A stretch of 64,000 nt of DNA from Fermentibacter danicus (lineage in GTDB: Bacteria > Fermentibacterota > Fermentibacteria > Fermentibacterales > Fermentibacteraceae), in the NCBI GenBank assembly GCA_001618615.1, contig LKHB01000057.1, forward strand, positions 20,786 through 84,785. The letters are read 5' to 3'. The position numbers were made by a program, and so were the translations under genes. Positions 48,227 to 56,048 of this stretch are shown here, piece by piece. Within the stretch, counting starts at the first letter, position 1. Each line of letters starts with the position of its first letter. Under the pieces are notes generated by a model. The model ran no database searches and was not told the origin of the DNA. It saw nothing but the letters and a program-made list of their open reading frames with translations.

Positions 48227-49717
48227 TTGGATGATTGTCGCAACGATTACGACGGGCGGGGGGTAGAAGAGGACGGGGCCGGGTCGGAGGGACTTCTGAC
48301 TGTTCAGGCGCTGGATGTGCTCAGGAAGCGCTTCCCCGGTTCCCCCGACCCCGTTGCGGAGTGGAAGCCCCCAAAACCCTGCTGGAGGGCCATGCTCCCG
48401 GAGCTGGAGGTTCTCCAGTTCGAGCTTGCCGCGCTCCGCCACAGCGGCGGGAAGATCGTTCTCTACGGACATGACGACATGGACGGCATTACCGGCATCT
48501 ATGTCGGCAAAACCATGCTCGGGAAGCTCGGTTTCGAAGTCGTACCGATCATTCCCGACAGGGCCGTCGAGGACTACGGCCTGCTCCCCTCCAGGATGGA
48601 CGGCATCCTGCAGAAGGGCGACCTCCTGCTCACCGTCGACGCCGGCTGCTCTGCCGTGGAAGGCGTCGACTGGGCTCTCGCCATGGGATCCCGGGTGGTC
48701 ATCACGGACCATCATACCCTGAATCCCCCGCTGCCCAGGGCGCACGGGCTCATCGATCCCCAGGCGATAGGCTTTCCCGGAACCGTGCTCGCCGGATGCG
48801 GAGTGCTCTATGCCGCCCTCGCGGAACTCTTCCCCTCCATATCGGAGGATGCCTCGCTTTTCACTGCCGTAGCCCTCGGCACCATCTCCGACCGTGTCCC
48901 GCTTCTGGCGGCCAACCGTTACCTCCTGGACCGTTTCAGTGCCGTCGAGAGAAGCGATCTTTCAGAGGGACTGGGCGTCATTCTCGACGCCTGGCCGAAC
49001 AGGGGAGGCAACTGGTGCGCCTGCGCCGTCCGGCAGCAGATAACCTCCGTTGTCGGCAAGGGGCTCAACTCCGGCATCGGCCGCCTGCTCGACCTTATGG
49101 AGAGCGACGACGCCGAGTGGAGCCGGGCTGTCTGGCAGGAGATGACGGCCGTAAGCGATGCGAGATCGCAGCAGATATCCGAGATGTTGTCGCGGGCGAT
49201 GAACGAGAAGGATCCCGAAGCCGATGCCTTCGGCATGGTGCTCGTCCACATGGAGGGCATCCCCTCCGGCATGGGAGGAACCATCGCAAGCAAGCTGTCC
49301 AGAATCTTCCGCAGGGGGGCCATCGTGGTCACGTCCCGGCCTGACGGCACGTTGATCGGCGAGGCCAGATCCCTTGGCGACTGGGACATGGCCTCTTTCC
49401 TGACGGGGATGAAGGATGTCTTCCGCAGCGCGGGCGGCCATGCGAAGGCCGCCGGTTTCAATACGGACGTCATGACCTGGCCCGATCTCAGGAGGAGGCT
49501 GATTTCCCGGCTGTCCACCCTGAGGTCGAAACCCGTGCCCGAACCACATGTGGATCTCGAACTCCCCTCGTTGCCGCAGGCGCAGGATCTGGCCTGCCTC
49601 GCCCCGTTCGGCCCCGACTTTCCTCCACCCGCCGTGAAGGTCGGCGGTATGAGGTATCTGCTCCAGCTCGGCCCGAGCGGCCCCGGCTGGTGCATCACCG
49701 AGGACAGCGGGGAGTGA
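48227..49717 (+). CDS. DHH/DHHA1 phosphoesterase, RecJ-like
   Basis: 496 residues. DHH motifs: YGHDDMDGITGIYVGK (motif I, DxD), LLTVDAGCS (motif II), VVITDHHTL (motif III, DHH) and LGTISDRVPLL (motif IV). The C-terminal DHHA1 motif is SAGGHAKAAGF. Family members include the 5'-3' single-strand exonuclease RecJ and oligonucleotide or cyclic-dinucleotide hydrolases. It is shorter than RecJ (about 565), without the OB-fold C-terminus, so nanoRNase-like activity is also possible. Start TTG 48227 has GAGGAGGG 5 nt upstream; no ATG fits. Divergent from the HhH-barrel gene. Confidence 0.85.
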   Translation: MDDCRNDYDGRGVEEDGAGSEGLLTVQALDVLRKRFPGSPDPVAEWKPPKPCWRAMLPELEVLQFELAALRHSGGKIVLYGHDDMDGITGIYVGKTMLGKLGFEVVPIIPDRAVEDYGLLPSRMDGILQKGDLLLTVDAGCSAVEGVDWALAMGSRVVITDHHTLNPPLPRAHGLIDPQAIGFPGTVLAGCGVLYAALAELFPSISEDASLFTAVALGTISDRVPLLAANRYLLDRFSAVERSDLSEGLGVILDAWPNRGGNWCACAVRQQITSVVGKGLNSGIGRLLDLMESDDAEWSRAVWQEMTAVSDARSQQISEMLSRAMNEKDPEADAFGMVLVHMEGIPSGMGGTIASKLSRIFRRGAIVVTSRPDGTLIGEARSLGDWDMASFLTGMKDVFRSAGGHAKAAGFNTDVMTWPDLRRRLISRLSTLRSKPVPEPHVDLELPSLPQAQDLACLAPFGPDFPPPAVKVGGMRYLLQLGPSGPGWCITEDSGE

Positions 49718-49739
49718 GGATTCTGTCCGACCGGCGCCC

Positions 49740-50702
49740 ATGCTGACTCTCGTGACCGGGGCCGCCGGATTCATCGGCAGCCTTCTCGTGGAGAGGCTTC
49801 TGGCCGATCGACGTGCGGTCGTGGGCATCGACTGCTTCAGGGACTACTACGATCCCGCAGCCAAGAGGAACAACATAGCCGCATCGCTCCGTGATCCCCT
49901 GTTCACTCTGCTGGAGGCGGATCTGTCTGGGGATTTCGAACCGGCCCTCCAGGGCTGCATCCCTCATGGAGAGCGCGTCACGGTCTACCATCTCGCGGCA
50001 CAGCCCGGGGTCCGTCGCTCCTGGGGCGCCAACTTCGGCGATTACGTCAGGGACAATGTCACGGCGACGCAGAAGCTGCTGGAATGGGCTTCCGAAAGCG
50101 GATGCGTCACACGATTCGTCAATGCATCCTCCTCTTCGGTCTACGGCGCATCACCACAGACGCCCCTCTCCGAAGCCGGAAGCCTGCCTGCTCCGGTATC
50201 GCCCTACGGAGTCACGAAGCTCGCTGCCGAGCATCTGGTCGGCCTGTACTCCGGAAGATCGGGCATCCCGTCGGTGTCCTTCCGGTTCTTCACCGTCTAC
50301 GGGCCCAGGCAGCGGCCGGACATGGCCTTCCACCGCTTCATCCTAGCCGTCCTCAGGGGCGAGCCCGTCCAGGTGCTCGACGACGGGAGGCAGACCAGGG
50401 ACTTCACGTTCGTATCGGATGTCGTGGAGGGTCTGTACAGGGCCGGCGACAGCCCCGTGTGCGGCGTGTACAATCTCGGCGGCGGGAACAGGGTCACACT
50501 GCTCGAGGCGGTCGGGGAGATAGAGAACGCGACAGGGGCGAAGGCGATCCTGTCCTTCGCGCCGGCCCAGCCCGGTGACGCAAGGGACACACTCGCCGAC
50601 ACGACTCGACTGGAACGCGACCTGGGATGGAAACCCGGCGTACCCCTGCAGGAGGGGATACGCCGGGAGACCGAATGGATAAGGGCGGCCTACGGCCTCT
50701 GA
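49740..50702 (+). CDS. NAD-dependent epimerase/dehydratase (nucleotide-sugar epimerase)
   Basis: 320 residues, extended SDR. TGAAGFIGSLLVERLL is the Rossmann loop, the catalytic pair is SPYGVTK (Tyr-x-x-x-Lys), with NASSSSVYG as the Ser strand. IDCFRDYYDPAAKRNNI and YHLAAQPGVRRSWGANFGDY are close to UDP-glucuronate 4-epimerases, as is FFTVYGPRQRPDMAFHRFI. It supplies sugars for surface polysaccharide. The start ATG lies 22 bp after the DHH gene with no strong ribosome site. It ends 6 bp from the convergent OB-fold lipoprotein gene. Confidence 0.9.
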   Translation: MLTLVTGAAGFIGSLLVERLLADRRAVVGIDCFRDYYDPAAKRNNIAASLRDPLFTLLEADLSGDFEPALQGCIPHGERVTVYHLAAQPGVRRSWGANFGDYVRDNVTATQKLLEWASESGCVTRFVNASSSSVYGASPQTPLSEAGSLPAPVSPYGVTKLAAEHLVGLYSGRSGIPSVSFRFFTVYGPRQRPDMAFHRFILAVLRGEPVQVLDDGRQTRDFTFVSDVVEGLYRAGDSPVCGVYNLGGGNRVTLLEAVGEIENATGAKAILSFAPAQPGDARDTLADTTRLERDLGWKPGVPLQEGIRRETEWIRAAYGL

Positions 50703-50708
50703 GTCGCC

Positions 50709-52328
50709 CTAGATGTCGATGTCCGCGTCGTCCCGCGGCTCCATCTTGAATTCCGAGAACGAGTAGAAGCAGACCCCGATGATGCTCTGGATCGAATCGC
50801 CCGTGTACGGCTCGTAGGTGTAGTCGCCCAGGTCGTCCACGATGCAGTCCCCCGATCCGTCGGTGACGGACCACTGGCCGTATCCGAGGCTGTCGTTCGA
50901 TACGGTCACGTTCTGAACCCTCACCAGCACGCCTTCCCATTCCTCCGGGTCGGCCGAAGTCATCAGCGCGCCGGTGGTGAGATCCTGCGGGGCGGGCAGG
51001 GGATGTCCCGACGAGATTATCCGGGCGTCGGTTATGTAGGAGAGCTCGGTCATCCCGTAGTACTCCTGCACGGTGCCGGTGACGACGACGCTGTCACCCC
51101 TGGCGAAAGAGAGCACGTCGGAGTCGAAGAGGACGAGGCCGCTCCACGGTCCGCCCCCCGCGTCCTCGATCACCGAGTATCCCTGGCTAGACGAGTAGTA
51201 CTCTCCGCCGGCCACGGTGACGATCCCGGTTACGCTGACGATCTGGCCGACGTAGGGGGACTGGGCCGCCTGGCCCTGGACCTGGTAGCAGGAGAGGACC
51301 TCGCCGGGCCCGCCGCCCGAACTCACTTCGAGATCGTCGTCGTCCCGCGGTTCCAGCTTCCATTCATCGAAGCTGTACCATCCTATTCCTGCTGCGCGGT
51401 ACAGGGTGTCGCCCACGGCCGGGTTGTAGCTGTAGCTGCCGAGGTCGTCGACGAGGCAGGCTCCGGAGCCGTCGTTCACCTCGAACTGGCCGTAGGTGCC
51501 GAGGGACGTGATGACCGCATCGGTGATCTCGACCAGAACACCCTCCCACTGCTCGGCTCCTCCAGCATCCGTGAGGTTGTTGGTGGAGATGGCCGCGGGG
51601 GCGGGCAGCGCGGCTCCGGTGCCCAGCATCAGTATCGACGTCGGGTAGCCCAGCTCCGTCATCCCGAAGTGCTCCTGCACGGTGCCCGTGATGGCTATGC
51701 TGTCGCCGCGCACGAGTCTTCCCACGCTGTCGCCGTAGAGAACGAGGCCGCTCCACGGCCCGCCTTCCGGGTCGGAGAGCACGGCATAGGCGCCGCTCGA
51801 AGTGTAGAACTCCCCTCCGCCCACAGTCACGACGCCGGTCACCGTCACGACCTGGCCCTCGTAGGGCGACGATGCGGCACCCCCCTGCACGTCGGCGCAG
51901 GTCAGCCATCCGCCGGTGGCGCCGGAGTCCGGCGTTACGGCAGTGGCCTCGTTGCTCCAGCTCACGAGGCCCTCGGTGTCCCTGGTCCGCAGGGCGTAAT
52001 AGTAGGTTTCGCTCCAGGAGAGGCCGGTGTCGGTGAAGACCGTGTCGGAAGCCGACGTGTGGGTTGCCACGATGACGGCTCCGGTCTGATCTCCGGCTAT
52101 GCCTGGCTGGGTCGATCTGTAGAGCCTGTATTCCTCGAAGTCGGCGTCAGGGCATCCGGTCCATCTCGCAGTAACGGAATTCACTGTTGCAGAGGCGTTG
52201 GCCTCCAGGGTCGACGCGGTGGGATTCGTACCCGATCCGCTGGGGCCCTGCTCGTCGTCTCCGCACGAGACCGCCATAAGCGATGCCGCAGCAAGGAGAA
52301 ACAGCTTTATACCACTTCGAGTCCGCAT
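50709..52328 (-). CDS. lipoprotein with fibronectin III and two OB-fold-like repeats
   Basis: 539 residues. Signal with lipobox AVSC (LFLLAAASLMAVSC). A fibronectin type III domain (about 45-135, SVTARWTGCPDADFEEYRLYR). Two tandem repeats of about 180 residues follow, each starting QG..A.SPY.GQ.V.VTG.VT and containing GLVLYGDSVGRLVRGDS / GLVLFDSDVLSFARGDS and GTVQEHFGMTEL / GTVQEYYGMTEL, ending WKLEPRDD / FKMEPRDD. This is the DNA-binding-type OB-fold found in front of extracellular nucleases (YhcR/ExeM-like), but no nuclease domain is attached. ATG 52328 follows GGATGGAGG. Confidence 0.7.
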   Translation of the reverse strand: MRTRSGIKLFLLAAASLMAVSCGDDEQGPSGSGTNPTASTLEANASATVNSVTARWTGCPDADFEEYRLYRSTQPGIAGDQTGAVIVATHTSASDTVFTDTGLSWSETYYYALRTRDTEGLVSWSNEATAVTPDSGATGGWLTCADVQGGAASSPYEGQVVTVTGVVTVGGGEFYTSSGAYAVLSDPEGGPWSGLVLYGDSVGRLVRGDSIAITGTVQEHFGMTELGYPTSILMLGTGAALPAPAAISTNNLTDAGGAEQWEGVLVEITDAVITSLGTYGQFEVNDGSGACLVDDLGSYSYNPAVGDTLYRAAGIGWYSFDEWKLEPRDDDDLEVSSGGGPGEVLSCYQVQGQAAQSPYVGQIVSVTGIVTVAGGEYYSSSQGYSVIEDAGGGPWSGLVLFDSDVLSFARGDSVVVTGTVQEYYGMTELSYITDARIISSGHPLPAPQDLTTGALMTSADPEEWEGVLVRVQNVTVSNDSLGYGQWSVTDGSGDCIVDDLGDYTYEPYTGDSIQSIIGVCFYSFSEFKMEPRDDADIDI

Positions 52329-52421
52329 GTCCAGACCTCCATCCGAGCTTCCAAGCTCCCGTTTTCTGAAACTGATCACTACAACTGGATCGACCGGCGA
52401 CCCACCCGGGCGGGGGGAGTG

Positions 52422-53306
52422 CTAGAATCCCGCCGAGAGCCCCGCCAGCACCGGCCAGCCGAACTCGTCGCGCGTCACGGCGACATCCACCCTGTAGATG
52501 CCCGATGATTCGTAGATGTATCCGACTCCCGCGAACGGCCCGGAAGCCTCCGGATCGTCCGGCACCAGCTCCCAGCCCCCGGACAGGGCCACGGAACCGG
52601 ATCTGACCTCGGCTGCCGCGGAGAGCCTGGAGGACGTGTGAAAGCCCAGCGATCCGCCGCCTATGATGGAGATCATGCCGGAGGGCTTCCAGGCGGCGCC
52701 CAGGGAAATCTCGACAGGCATGTTTTTCTGGACGCCGCTCCAGTCCGGGGCGCTTCCGAAGTTTTCGAGCGCCAGCCCGACATCGATCGACGGCGAAGCA
52801 TTCCACAGTATGCCGGCCGATGAGGTCAGTCCGGTTGCTCCCTCATCACCCGCGCTTTCCCATACGGGGCCGAAGGAGACACCCGCCCTCAGAGAGGGGA
52901 CCATATCCGCAGCCAGCGCCGCGGAAAGGCTTCCGGAGGACCAGGAGTACTCGCCGACAGGCAGACCCTGCTCGTCCCGGCCCTGGATGCCGCCGTGCCC
53001 GAGCCACTGGAGCGACAGACCGACCATGATCCCGCCTCCGGCCGAGAGTGCGGCCGCGGCTCCGGCGGTGGAGGATTCGAGAGCTGCAGTGCCGCCCGAG
53101 GCCGAGATGCCGCTCGAGAGCGCCGCGGGATTGCCCGATGCCGCCCAGGGGCCGGCGAGGACGGCGTATGCAGCCGGTCCCAGCCTCGCGGCGGGGGAGA
53201 ACGGTCTGCGGCACAGGACCAGAGCATCCGCGGTGCCGGTCGAAGCCTCCGAGAAGCCTGAGAGAAGGAGGATCGTCAGCGCACTACGGCGAAGTATTCC
53301 ACGCAA
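52422..53306 (-). CDS. PorV/UPF0164-like outer-membrane barrel
   Basis: 294 residues. Signal peptide (RRSALTILLLSGFSEASTGTADA), then the NPAALS motif (WAASGNPAALSSG) and strands such as GGGIMVGLSLQWLGHGG, AAEVRSGSVALSGGWEL, ending VLAGLSAGF. The C-terminal Phe fits outer-membrane insertion. Start TTG 53306 is chosen because GGAGGGGGGG lies just upstream and the signal follows; the frame is open to 53414. It overlaps the end of the MBL gene by 31 bp. PorV-type barrels serve as shuttle or anchoring factors in type IX secretion. Confidence 0.65.
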   Translation of the reverse strand: MRGILRRSALTILLLSGFSEASTGTADALVLCRRPFSPAARLGPAAYAVLAGPWAASGNPAALSSGISASGGTAALESSTAGAAAALSAGGGIMVGLSLQWLGHGGIQGRDEQGLPVGEYSWSSGSLSAALAADMVPSLRAGVSFGPVWESAGDEGATGLTSSAGILWNASPSIDVGLALENFGSAPDWSGVQKNMPVEISLGAAWKPSGMISIIGGGSLGFHTSSRLSAAAEVRSGSVALSGGWELVPDDPEASGPFAGVGYIYESSGIYRVDVAVTRDEFGWPVLAGLSAGF

Positions 53307-54424
53307 TTTTCCCCCCCTCCCGATTCGCGGACGACCGCGTACAGTCCCGGGGATGCCAGCGAACCCTCTTCGAGGGAGAGATTCCAGTCGATCGGACTTT
53401 CCGTCGTCTCCCACGCCCGGACGGTTTCACCCGCGAGGTTCACGACCCTCACCACGGAACTGCGGCCGTCATCCGCCCACGCGAATGTCACATGGTCGGA
53501 ACACGGGCTGGGATATGCGATGAGGCCGCGGGGCCGTTCAGGTTCGGCGCCTCCTCCCGGAAGGGTGTTGTAGAAGAGGCTCTCCCCGTCGGTGGCGATA
53601 TAGAACGTGCCGTCCAGGTCGGTCCTGAAGATCGAGATGTCCCTGCCCATCAGTCGGGCCAGCACCTCCCCGTGGGGATGGCCGAAGGGATTGCCCGCGC
53701 CGACCTCGATGGCGGCCCAATCGGGGGATATCGCAGCGAGCCAGGGGGTGGAGGTCGACGTGAACGAGCCGTGGTGTCCGACCTTGAGGACGTTCGAGGC
53801 GATCGGCCCCAGTCTGCCGGAGGAAACCGCCGCCAGGATCAGATCTTCCCCTCCATCAGTCTCCAGGTCGCCTGCGAAGAGGAAGCTGATTTCGGAGAAG
53901 GCTATCCTGAGGACTATGCTCGCATTGTTCACGTTTCCCGGGTCGAGCGGATCCTGGGGGTGGAGGACGACCACCTCCAGCCCGGAACCCCAGTCGAGGG
54001 TGTCGCCCATCCTCGGGGTTTCGAGAACCGCCCCGCAGTCCTCCACAGCCTCGAGGAAATTTCCGTAGACGTATGAGCTGCTCCACAGCCCGCTGTCCCA
54101 CACCACGTCCGCCCCGACCCTGTCGAGCACGTAGATGAGCCCGCCGATGTGGTCCGTGTGGGGGTGCGTGGCTACGATGCCGTCCAGACGGTCTATGCCC
54201 AGGCTGTCGAGGAGAGGGAACACCCTGGAACAGCCGCAGTCCCAGGGCGGATTCTGCCCCCGGTCACCCCCGTCGATCAGGTAGTTTCTTCCCGACGGCG
54301 TCATTACCAGGATTGCGTCCCCGGAGTAATCAGCGTACCCGGGATCGATGAAGAACACCGTCATGGTTTCCGACGCCGCCAGAGACGTCAGAACCAGGAG
54401 GAGCAGCAGGATCCTACTGGACAA
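53276..54424 (-). CDS. secreted ComEC-type metallo-beta-lactamase-fold hydrolase with sorting domain
   Basis: 382 residues. Signal peptide (SSRILLLLLVLTSLAASE), then an MBL domain: MTVFFIDPGYADYSGDAILV, ATHPHTDHIGGL (HxHxDH zinc motif), LFAGDLE and KVGHHGSFTSTS, closest to the ComEC/Rec2 C-terminal MBL domain. The last 80 residues (GLIAYPSPCSDHVTF, VVRVVNLAGETVRAWE, GLYAVVRES) form a beta-sandwich sorting domain like that of the protease at 11996. Start TTG 54424 is inferred from the signal position; the ribosome site is weak. It overlaps the lamin-tail gene by 11 bp. Confidence 0.8.
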   Translation of the reverse strand: MSSRILLLLLVLTSLAASETMTVFFIDPGYADYSGDAILVMTPSGRNYLIDGGDRGQNPPWDCGCSRVFPLLDSLGIDRLDGIVATHPHTDHIGGLIYVLDRVGADVVWDSGLWSSSYVYGNFLEAVEDCGAVLETPRMGDTLDWGSGLEVVVLHPQDPLDPGNVNNASIVLRIAFSEISFLFAGDLETDGGEDLILAAVSSGRLGPIASNVLKVGHHGSFTSTSTPWLAAISPDWAAIEVGAGNPFGHPHGEVLARLMGRDISIFRTDLDGTFYIATDGESLFYNTLPGGGAEPERPRGLIAYPSPCSDHVTFAWADDGRSSVVRVVNLAGETVRAWETTESPIDWNLSLEEGSLASPGLYAVVRESGGGENCVEYFAVVR

Positions 54425-55007
54425 AGGCCTTGATGAAGGCCCAGGTGTTCGATGCGAATGAGTTTTCGTAGACGCTGTTCCTTGCTCCGGGAGTGCCGTG
54501 GTCTCCGTCGCCGAAGATCGAGGTGGAGAGCGCCCATGAGGACACGGATCCAACCGCCCAGTCCGGATTGATCCTCTCGCAGGAGCAGCCACGGATGACC
54601 GGCCACCCTGCGTCGTAGGATATCGACTCGACTACGTTGCCCCGCGGATCGATGAGGGTGAGCGATCCCGAGCCGGCGATGCTGAAGCCCGAGTAGACCA
54701 TGTCGGGGGTGTATCCTCCGTTTCGAGCCGTGTTGCCGGAGGCGCCTAGAAGAACATAGCCGTGGGCGGGAACGAGATATGTTCCGCACGTGAAGGTGGA
54801 GCCGGACTGATTCCTGATCCTCCAGCCGGAGATGTTCACGTAGCCGTCGGATTTGTTGTAGAGCTCGATCCACTCGCCTTCCGCCTCGGTTTCAGATGAG
54901 GCGGGAATGGCCATGAACTCGTTGAAGACCAGACTGGAGGATGAAAAGCCATCCACGACGGGCGTCGTCAGGCTTCCAGTAACGATCGCAATGAAAAAGA
55001 GCGTCAT
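54414..55007 (-). CDS. secreted lamin-tail domain (LTD) protein
   Basis: 197 residues. Signal peptide (TLFFIAIVTGSLTTPVVDG), then an LTD sandwich: LVFNEFMAIPASSE, GEWIELYNKSDGYVNISGWRI, YLVPAHGYVLLGA, GSLTLIDPRGNVVESISYD, SCERINPDWAVGS and DHGTPGARNS, all standard LTD positions. Bacterial LTDs are known to accompany extracellular nucleases and ComEC-type MBL proteins, and here the gene overlaps exactly such an MBL gene. ATG 55007 has GGCGGAAG immediately upstream. Confidence 0.88.
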   Translation of the reverse strand: MTLFFIAIVTGSLTTPVVDGFSSSSLVFNEFMAIPASSETEAEGEWIELYNKSDGYVNISGWRIRNQSGSTFTCGTYLVPAHGYVLLGASGNTARNGGYTPDMVYSGFSIAGSGSLTLIDPRGNVVESISYDAGWPVIRGCSCERINPDWAVGSVSSWALSTSIFGDGDHGTPGARNSVYENSFASNTWAFIKAFVQ

Positions 55008-55059
55008 CTTCCGCCTTCTGAACCGGGCCTGACCGGTCTCCTCACCTGCCGGGAGGGGA

Positions 55060-55971
55060 TCAGCTCCCGCCCTCCATCGCTCTCAGCAGCTCCTCGATCT
55101 CCTGGAGGGCTCTGCGCCTCTCCTCTTCGAGCCGCCTGAGAGCTTCCTCGTCCTGTGTCCTCCGGAGCCTTTCCGCAGGTTCGAGGGTGGTCCGGTTGAA
55201 GAAGGGACCCAGAACGAATTCTGCACTGATCGTGAACTTGGTGTTCTGCATCACGTCGGTTTTGTCACGCTCGTCGCCCCTGAGCGCCTGCTCGAATTCC
55301 GCAAGGGCCGCTCCGACCGAAACCCGACGGTTGATGTGGTATCTGGCCCCGAGATTAGCATCCCTTCCGTCCCATTCCACAGCGAGGGACAGAACGTTGG
55401 AGGGATGCATCTCCACAGCCATGAAGAGGCCCGGCAGCGGGTTCGAGAATCCGTCGGAGTCCTCCTTCTGCTGGAATCGCCCCGTGCCCCAGCCGAGGCT
55501 CAGGCAGACGGGGATATGGGCCAGGTAGTCGAGGTTTTTCGTTATGACGAAGTATGCCGACAGGTTCTGGTCTGCAGGGTACTGGTACAGGGTGGAGTCG
55601 TCCTCGAAGAACTCGTAGTTCTTCTCGCCGGTGAGGTTTTCGACTCCGATCGCTATCCCCGGGCGGGTGATCGACTCCCTCAGAGCGAGAACCCGGACCT
55701 GTGCGGAAAACCCGCCCGCCCCCAGATAGGTTCCTCCCACCTGCACCCTGTCGAGGAGCCCGATCTCGACACAGCCGGCCAGCGCGAAATTCGATTCACT
55801 GGAGCCGTCGGAGTTCTGGAATCCGTACGCCGTGAACCCGAGGCCGATGGATGCCTGGGTGTGCTCGAGGACATCGGCTACGGGGGCGTCTATCATCCCG
55901 TATCGCGAGAACGGAAGAGACCCCGCCAGTGCCGTTGTAAAACACATTCCCGCAACAGTGATGAACCTCAT
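55060..55971 (-). CDS. outer-membrane barrel with C-terminal coiled coil
   Basis: 303 residues. Short signal (ITVAGMCFTTALAGS), a barrel-like body (IGLGFTAYGFQNSDG, VQVGGTYLGAGGFSAQV, YFVITKNLDYLAHIPVCLSL, LAVEWDGRDANLGARYHI) like YjbH/DUF-type FCB barrels, then a charged helix RRLEEERRRALQEIEELLRA at the end that should lie in the periplasm. Function unknown. ATG follows GGAGGTCCG. It has its own promoter and heads the minus-strand LTD-MBL-barrel group. Confidence 0.65.
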   Translation of the reverse strand: MRFITVAGMCFTTALAGSLPFSRYGMIDAPVADVLEHTQASIGLGFTAYGFQNSDGSSESNFALAGCVEIGLLDRVQVGGTYLGAGGFSAQVRVLALRESITRPGIAIGVENLTGEKNYEFFEDDSTLYQYPADQNLSAYFVITKNLDYLAHIPVCLSLGWGTGRFQQKEDSDGFSNPLPGLFMAVEMHPSNVLSLAVEWDGRDANLGARYHINRRVSVGAALAEFEQALRGDERDKTDVMQNTKFTISAEFVLGPFFNRTTLEPAERLRRTQDEEALRRLEEERRRALQEIEELLRAMEGGS

Positions 55972-55990
55972 CGGACCTCCTGCTCCGGCA

Positions 55991-56020
55991 AAGATAACCC
56001 CGCGCCGCCCGGTGGGTCAA
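55991..56020 (-). promoter_or_regulatory. sigma70-like promoter of the barrel-LTD-MBL group
   Basis: Minus-strand TTGACC (56020-56015), 18 bp spacer, TATCTT (55996-55991): 5/6 and 4/6 matches, about 20 nt before the ATG at 55971. Confidence 0.5.
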
Positions 56021-56048
56021 AGGCGCGGTCGTCCGGCATCAGAGCGAT

